A stretch of 64,000 nt of DNA from Guillardia theta CCMP2712. Lineage: Eukaryota; Cryptophyceae; Pyrenomonadales; Geminigeraceae. The notes below the pieces were generated by a model. That model saw only the letters and a program-made list of their open reading frames with translations, searched no databases and was not told where the DNA came from. The translations under genes and the position numbers were made by a program. Location: positions 458,684 to 522,683 of the forward strand of contig NW_005434634.1 of NCBI RefSeq assembly GCF_000315625.1, read 5' to 3'. Of the stretch, positions 57,001 to 63,000 are shown piece after piece (positions within the stretch are counted from its first letter, which is position 1; every line of letters begins with the position of its first letter).

Positions 57001-60000
57001 GGTTACCATTCTCATCACGATCCGAGACAAGTATTGGAATCTCAGGTCTACGAACTTTGATTCGGTTCGTCGACTAGAGAATAATGCATATGGAGACGAT
57101 AAAATGATAGTTTTTCAGAACTACTTCACAACTGTTTGCAATGGATCGTCATGTATGAGAGTTTCTGGTACAGACTTTGTCTTCATGGACATGGACTCTC
57201 GCGGAACTAAGTACACTGTGTCCAAAGTGTCCTCGAGTGGGGAATACTCATTATCATTCAGACCTAGTGGGGCCAATAGAAGTACTTTCAATCTTCTAAT
57301 TTGCGATCGTCTATGTTGTGAAAATGAAACGAAATGCCCTGTTCTTGATGTTTGTAAACAGAAAGGCGATTGTGAACAAGCATTTTGCTTTGTGGCTACA
57401 AGTCTTCAAAGTCGGATCCACCATCCCTGCAAGGGAATGAAAGACTCAAAAAATAATTACAGTCCATTTACCCTCTTCCCATTCACCACCTATGGGGGAA
57501 CGAGAGCAGCAACTTCGATAGCCTTGGGAAGTGATATCATAAGTACGGGATCAACGCCATACATAATGCACACCGCAGGAAATCCAGTCACATTTACTAT
57601 CAGAGCTATGGATGAATTTGGAGTCCAGGCAAGTTCAGGTGGTGATAAGTGGCTCATTACAATCGTTAGATATGATACAACTAGTGGAGATGCGATCTCA
57701 ACCAACATTCTTTCCACCATTACTGACAATGGTAATGGACTGTATGATTGCAAATATGTCATGACACTCTCTGGTCCATACTTTTTGGAAATCAAACATG
57801 CAGATATTGACAATCGAACTGGAATTGTAAGAGCTCCCATGCAAATCAAAAATAGTCCGTTCTTTAATCTGGTATCTCTTCCGAATTCCACGCAAGCTGA
57901 TAAAAGTACATTGCAAATAGTTACCTTGTTCACATGTGGGATTTCATCAACATTTCTCCTACAGACCTACGACACGTTTGACAACAAGCAGTTGTATGCT
58001 TCCACTTCTCTCCCACAAAGTATAAATAAATACAAAGATTACATCTCCGCTAGATTTGTTTTGGGCGAGGTGTTTGTGACAGCCTCAATCAAAAATTATC
58101 CGGTATGTGCTCCCAACCCCATTTTGAGCGCTGATATTCTTTGTACGCCATTTGTTTTGGAGGGATTAATCACAGTATCTGGAAATTATAAACTGATCAT
58201 CGAGGTGAATATGCAAGTTATCTCTAAGATCGACTTTTCAATCCAAGTATCACCAGGATTACCAAACCCCCAATCCTTCTTGCTCAGCGGCACGGGCATA
58301 CAGCAATCTGTAGCTGGTGTGATTTCTACATTTTCGCTGAGATTGTTAGATTCGTTTTCCAATCGTGTATTCATATCGGTGGCTGTAGCTTCAGCAAAAA
58401 TTGTTGGATCCATCAATGGTGGGTCCTACTCTTGCTACCGGGCAGATGACAGTCTCTGCGTAGACCCAACTCCAATCTCCACGTCACTGAGCATTTCTCC
58501 CTCACAGCCTGCAAACTTTCTGGAAACTGAGACAAAGTATAGTGATTGGATACTGACGTACAATTGTACTAGGGCAGGTAACCATTCGTTGCAAATGTGG
58601 TACGATAATGCAGGAATTTCTAATTCTCCATTTACACTAGAGGTGTTAAATAACGTAGTGGATTCGAAAATTTCATCAGTTATGCGATTTGAAACATCTG
58701 ACATTCAGAGTGGATCTAATCAACATTTCTATGTGTACACCCGAGATTTGTATGGAAATCTTGTAACAAACTTCTACGGCACATTCAGTGTTTTATTGTT
58801 TGGTCCATCTTCCATGACAGGGACCTTGTCATCCACTGCTGAATTTGGCATTTTTGGGTGTTCACTCACGCCAACTGTGAGTGGATCTTACCGTCTTACT
58901 GTGAAGCTGATTGATTCTCACATAAGCGGTAGTCCAATGAATTTGACTGTGATTGCAGGAATGGCGAGTGCGCCTCGTTGTTCTATCGTAACCTCCCCAG
59001 GTGTTGGAACAGTGGGTATTGCATCCTCAATATATTTTCAGGCACATGATTCCTACAACAATAAAATTTTGACGGGTGGAGACATATTTTTGGCTGAAAT
59101 CACGGATCCTAAATTTGCACGTACGATCGTTGTGCCAGCCGATTTGAACGATGGTATGTACAGACTGACCTTTGCCTCAAGTGTAACAGGACGACACAAT
59201 GTTACCATCACTCTAGGAGGCTCGCATATATTTGGAAGTCCCTTAAGCATGCTGATCGACTCAGGAGCACTTGATTTGGGTCAAACGTTGATAGTATTTC
59301 GATCGACAACCGAAGCTGGAACTCCTCTTCGAATATCAGTCCTTCCAAGGGATGCTTATGCAAACGAGAAGTCTCAAGCAGATCTGATGCTTTACTTGCT
59401 TACACTTGTGACTTCGATTCAATTAGAATTCAATTCCAACGCAGTCTTCTATGAATATCCTGACAGCAAGTACTCGTACGACGGCTATGTCACATATACC
59501 CGCTCAGGACAGTATACCGTCCAATTAAAAGCACTTCAAGTCAATTCTGCCGGTATTTCAGAGATGCAGGAGTTGTCGAGTTCCCCGATTCTCATCACAT
59601 GCAACCCATCTCTTCCAAATGAAACAAAATCGTTTGCTTTTGGGCAAGGAACCTCAAGGTACTGCATGCCAACTGTACCTGATGTTCTCTGACTTTTTTC
59701 CCAGGTTAATAGCAGGTCGAAATGGATCATTTACAATTGTTGCAAAAGATGAATACTCAAACAATCTTACACGAGGAGGTGACCCTTTCATTTTCTGGTT
59801 GATTTACACGAATCCAGTAATCCGAATGAATCAGACTGTCCATGACTTACAGAATGGGTTATATCAATCCTACTTTGTATTGACAGCAGCCGGAATCTAC
59901 AATGTTGAAATTCGACTTGCAGGAAGTCATATTTCTGGGTCTCCATTCACTGTTCTTGTCGACCCAGCTTCAGTTGATCCATGGAAGACAATTCTCTATG

Positions 60001-63000
60001 GATCGGGTGTATATGGCGTATCCCTGGGGAAGGAATCCTACTTTGATGTTCAATTGTCTGATGGATATGGAAATGCCGTCAAAGGCTCGAAAGGCGACGT
60101 AGAGACACTACTGGATGATTCAAAATCCATTTCCCTTCCCTCGTCTTCAGTTCAACCTAATGGCATGATTCGGTGTACATTCTCCGGCCTGATATTAGGC
60201 AACTATAGACTTTACATATATGTGTACAACATCAGTATCCCATCAAATCCAATCTCAGGTCTGGTGGTCCTTGGTCCAGGAAATCCGAGCCCGGCTAATA
60301 GTATATTTACAGCTGGACAAACTTTCACGTTCACAGCAGGAATAGAAAAAATGTTCATTTTGGAACTGAGGGATTCCTTGGGCATCAAGATAGACAATGG
60401 AAATTACATATCTTCCATCTCGTTGGAGTTTGATGTATCTCCAGGATATTCTCTTCCACAACTGATCAAAGAGCCATTACCCAACGAAGATGGAACTTAT
60501 AATATTTGGATTCCGTCTTCTTTGACTCGAGCAGGGGATTACCGACTGCGGGTATATATTTCAAACGGTGAGATGAATAGAAGCCCATTCAATTTGACCG
60601 TACTATCAACAGCAGCAGACGCACAAGCCTGTAGAGTGCGTCCTATGGCTCTTGGGGGTGTATACACCTTGTCCACAGCCGGGGTTACCGGTCAATTCCT
60701 GCTTGACATATTCGACAGTTTTGGGAACACAGTTCGCTACGATCCTACGATAGATATAGGTCTGAAAGCCAAGATGATCGGTCCTGCACAAACCTTAATC
60801 AAAACGATCAACTTTTATTCAGGACTTTGGGAAATCGATTATGTCGGGACACGTAGCGGAGAGTATCAGATGGAAATAACGATTGCCGACTTGCATGTAC
60901 GACAATCACCCTTCGTCATCACTGTGCAGCATGCGGAGATTAATCCATCCAGTTCTTTGGTCAACCTGACTCAACTTCTCACAGCTGGGACGATGCATGT
61001 GTTCTCAATTCAAAGCAAGGACGCGTATGATAATGAGGTCGATACCAATGGTGCACCCATTCTTGCTGTTTCTATAGCTGATCCGCAGTTCTTTTCTGTA
61101 TCAGATATCTCTCGCATTCAGCCAACCAGCGCAACGGTCAAATATCGTGCACGGGGTCTTTATCAAGGAACGCTTACCATGACGAAAAGTGGTAGTTTCC
61201 TGTTCAATATTCAGTACAATTCAATACATTTACAAGGAAGCCCTTTTGGAATTACCGTGAACCCTTCACATATTGAAGGTGGTATGTGTGTTTCTATTGG
61301 CAGCGGGATACAAGCAGCAATCAGCGGCGAAATAGCCACCTTCACAATACTTGCTTACGACCGCTTTAGCAACAAGTTCATCGCAGGAGGAGAGAAGTTT
61401 GAAAGCACTCTACGGCCATCCAATTGCATAGACCAGGGTTGTAATGTATTAGATACTGTGAAAGTCTATGACCAAAATGATGGCTCTTACTTGGGTTTCT
61501 ATCAGGCTGGGAACCCAGGTGAATATCTAATGACAATTCAAGTCAACATGAAGGGACTAAAGGGATCCCCCTACCGCATCCAGATTGGAAGCCCGTACCC
61601 ACCAATTCCATCGGTATCATGGATGTCAGGAACAGGAGGGGAAATCGAGGTTGAATTTGACATTGCAACTGACATGGGGGGAATTTCTGGCTCTGTCACA
61701 TGTGACTTTTTCTTTCAAAAAATTACCTCAGACAAGTTTGGGACAGACTGTACTTCATTTTGGTCAACACCAAGAACTTTGATGGTGCGCCTGGGGGCAG
61801 GTGCCACGATCCTTCCGGGAAATGACTTGAATCTTGCATCGGACCGAATCAGAAATAAAAGACAAACTTCATATTTTACCAGTGGCAGTGTGAGATTACA
61901 GGCGCCATTGCAGCCGTTGACACCCATACTAATCATTGATGGGCCCTCGTTTATTAGCTCATGTGATATTCTTGTACTCGACGCGAGGATGTCTCAGGGG
62001 GGGGGGGGGAGAAATCTGAATTTTCAATGGGGAATCATTCCAGGTGGAGATATTGAACAATTGTTAATGGCATCTATACAGGAGCAGAACATAAACGTCC
62101 TATGCCCTGATTGGGTCGATCCGTTGTCTAAGAGCATCTGTCAAGCACCTATCCTACAACTTGATCCGAAAATAATGGCTGACGGTGGTGAATATACCTT
62201 TTTGCTTACTGCCACAAATTTTTTCGATCAAATATCAACAGTACAGCACAGAGTCACCAAGGTGCCCAATGATGGAATGCCAATACTTTCGATCCAAGGT
62301 GAATCCACCCTCAGTGTAAACCCAGACGAAGACAATACAATCCGTTTATCTGTACAGTCATCAAGCTGCGGCAGCAATAATCTATCCTTTGCATGGACTC
62401 TTGTTTCTGCTTCAGGTATAGTTCTGCTCAAGAATATAGATCTGAATCAAAGGAGACTTTTCATCCCCAAGAATTCTCTTCAAGGAGGATCACAGTACAC
62501 ATTTATGGCGGAACTGAGCAGTCACCAATTCAATGAAACTATGACTACAAATACAACAATTCTGATAATCACGTCCGAGATATCTGCGATTGCTGCCATT
62601 TCTGGTGGAAGTCGTACATCATCTGTTGCAGATTTGAGCACTTTTTCTCTACAACTATTTGGAAACATAGCCTACGAATCAGTTTCAAGAATTGAATGGT
62701 ATTGCGAGCCATCACCGTGCTTCTTAGATGTCTACAACAGTATTTCTGTAGATGGACGAACATTTGCAATAGCACCCTTTTCGATTCTACCAGGCTTGTA
62801 CAGACTGATTGCAGCCGTGACAATGCAGCAGGGAAGTATCTCGGTGCGTTTCTCCGCTGCTGCTAATGTCTTTGTGATCCCTTCAAGTCTGTCTGCCGTT
62901 TCCATATTCTCATCGGCCATGAAATTCAACTCCAAGCAAACCGTGAATCTGATTGGCTCCCCTCAGAGCTACATTGACAAGACATTAAATTACGAATGGT

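Larger units (their letters stand above)
45016..61600 (+). repeat. Array of 44 filamin/ABP280-type repeats
   Basis: I count 44 units, by the pattern G-x-G-L, then A-G-x-x-x-x-F-x-I-x-A-R-D-x-Y/F-G-N-x-x-x-x-G-G-D, then D-x-x-x-G-x-Y-x-x-x-Y, T-x-S-G-x-Y-x-L-x-V-x-x, and finally H-I-x-x-S-P-F-x-V-x-V-x-P. Examples are the units at about 49030, 52840, 54800, 58700 and 61310. The average spacing of 377 nt (about 125 residues) exceeds the usual 95-100 residues, partly because several units carry inserts. Units 1-38 lie in the main exon and 39-44 follow intron 2. In animal filamins these repeats bind partners inside the cell; here neighbouring SRCR, EGF and REJ modules point to an extracellular rod. 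Confidence 0.85.

Noticed and set aside
61997-62009. The G13 tract as a programmed frameshift site or as the cause of a frame break
   Set aside because: REJ coding is in the same frame before and after it. It is kept only as a possible slippage site.
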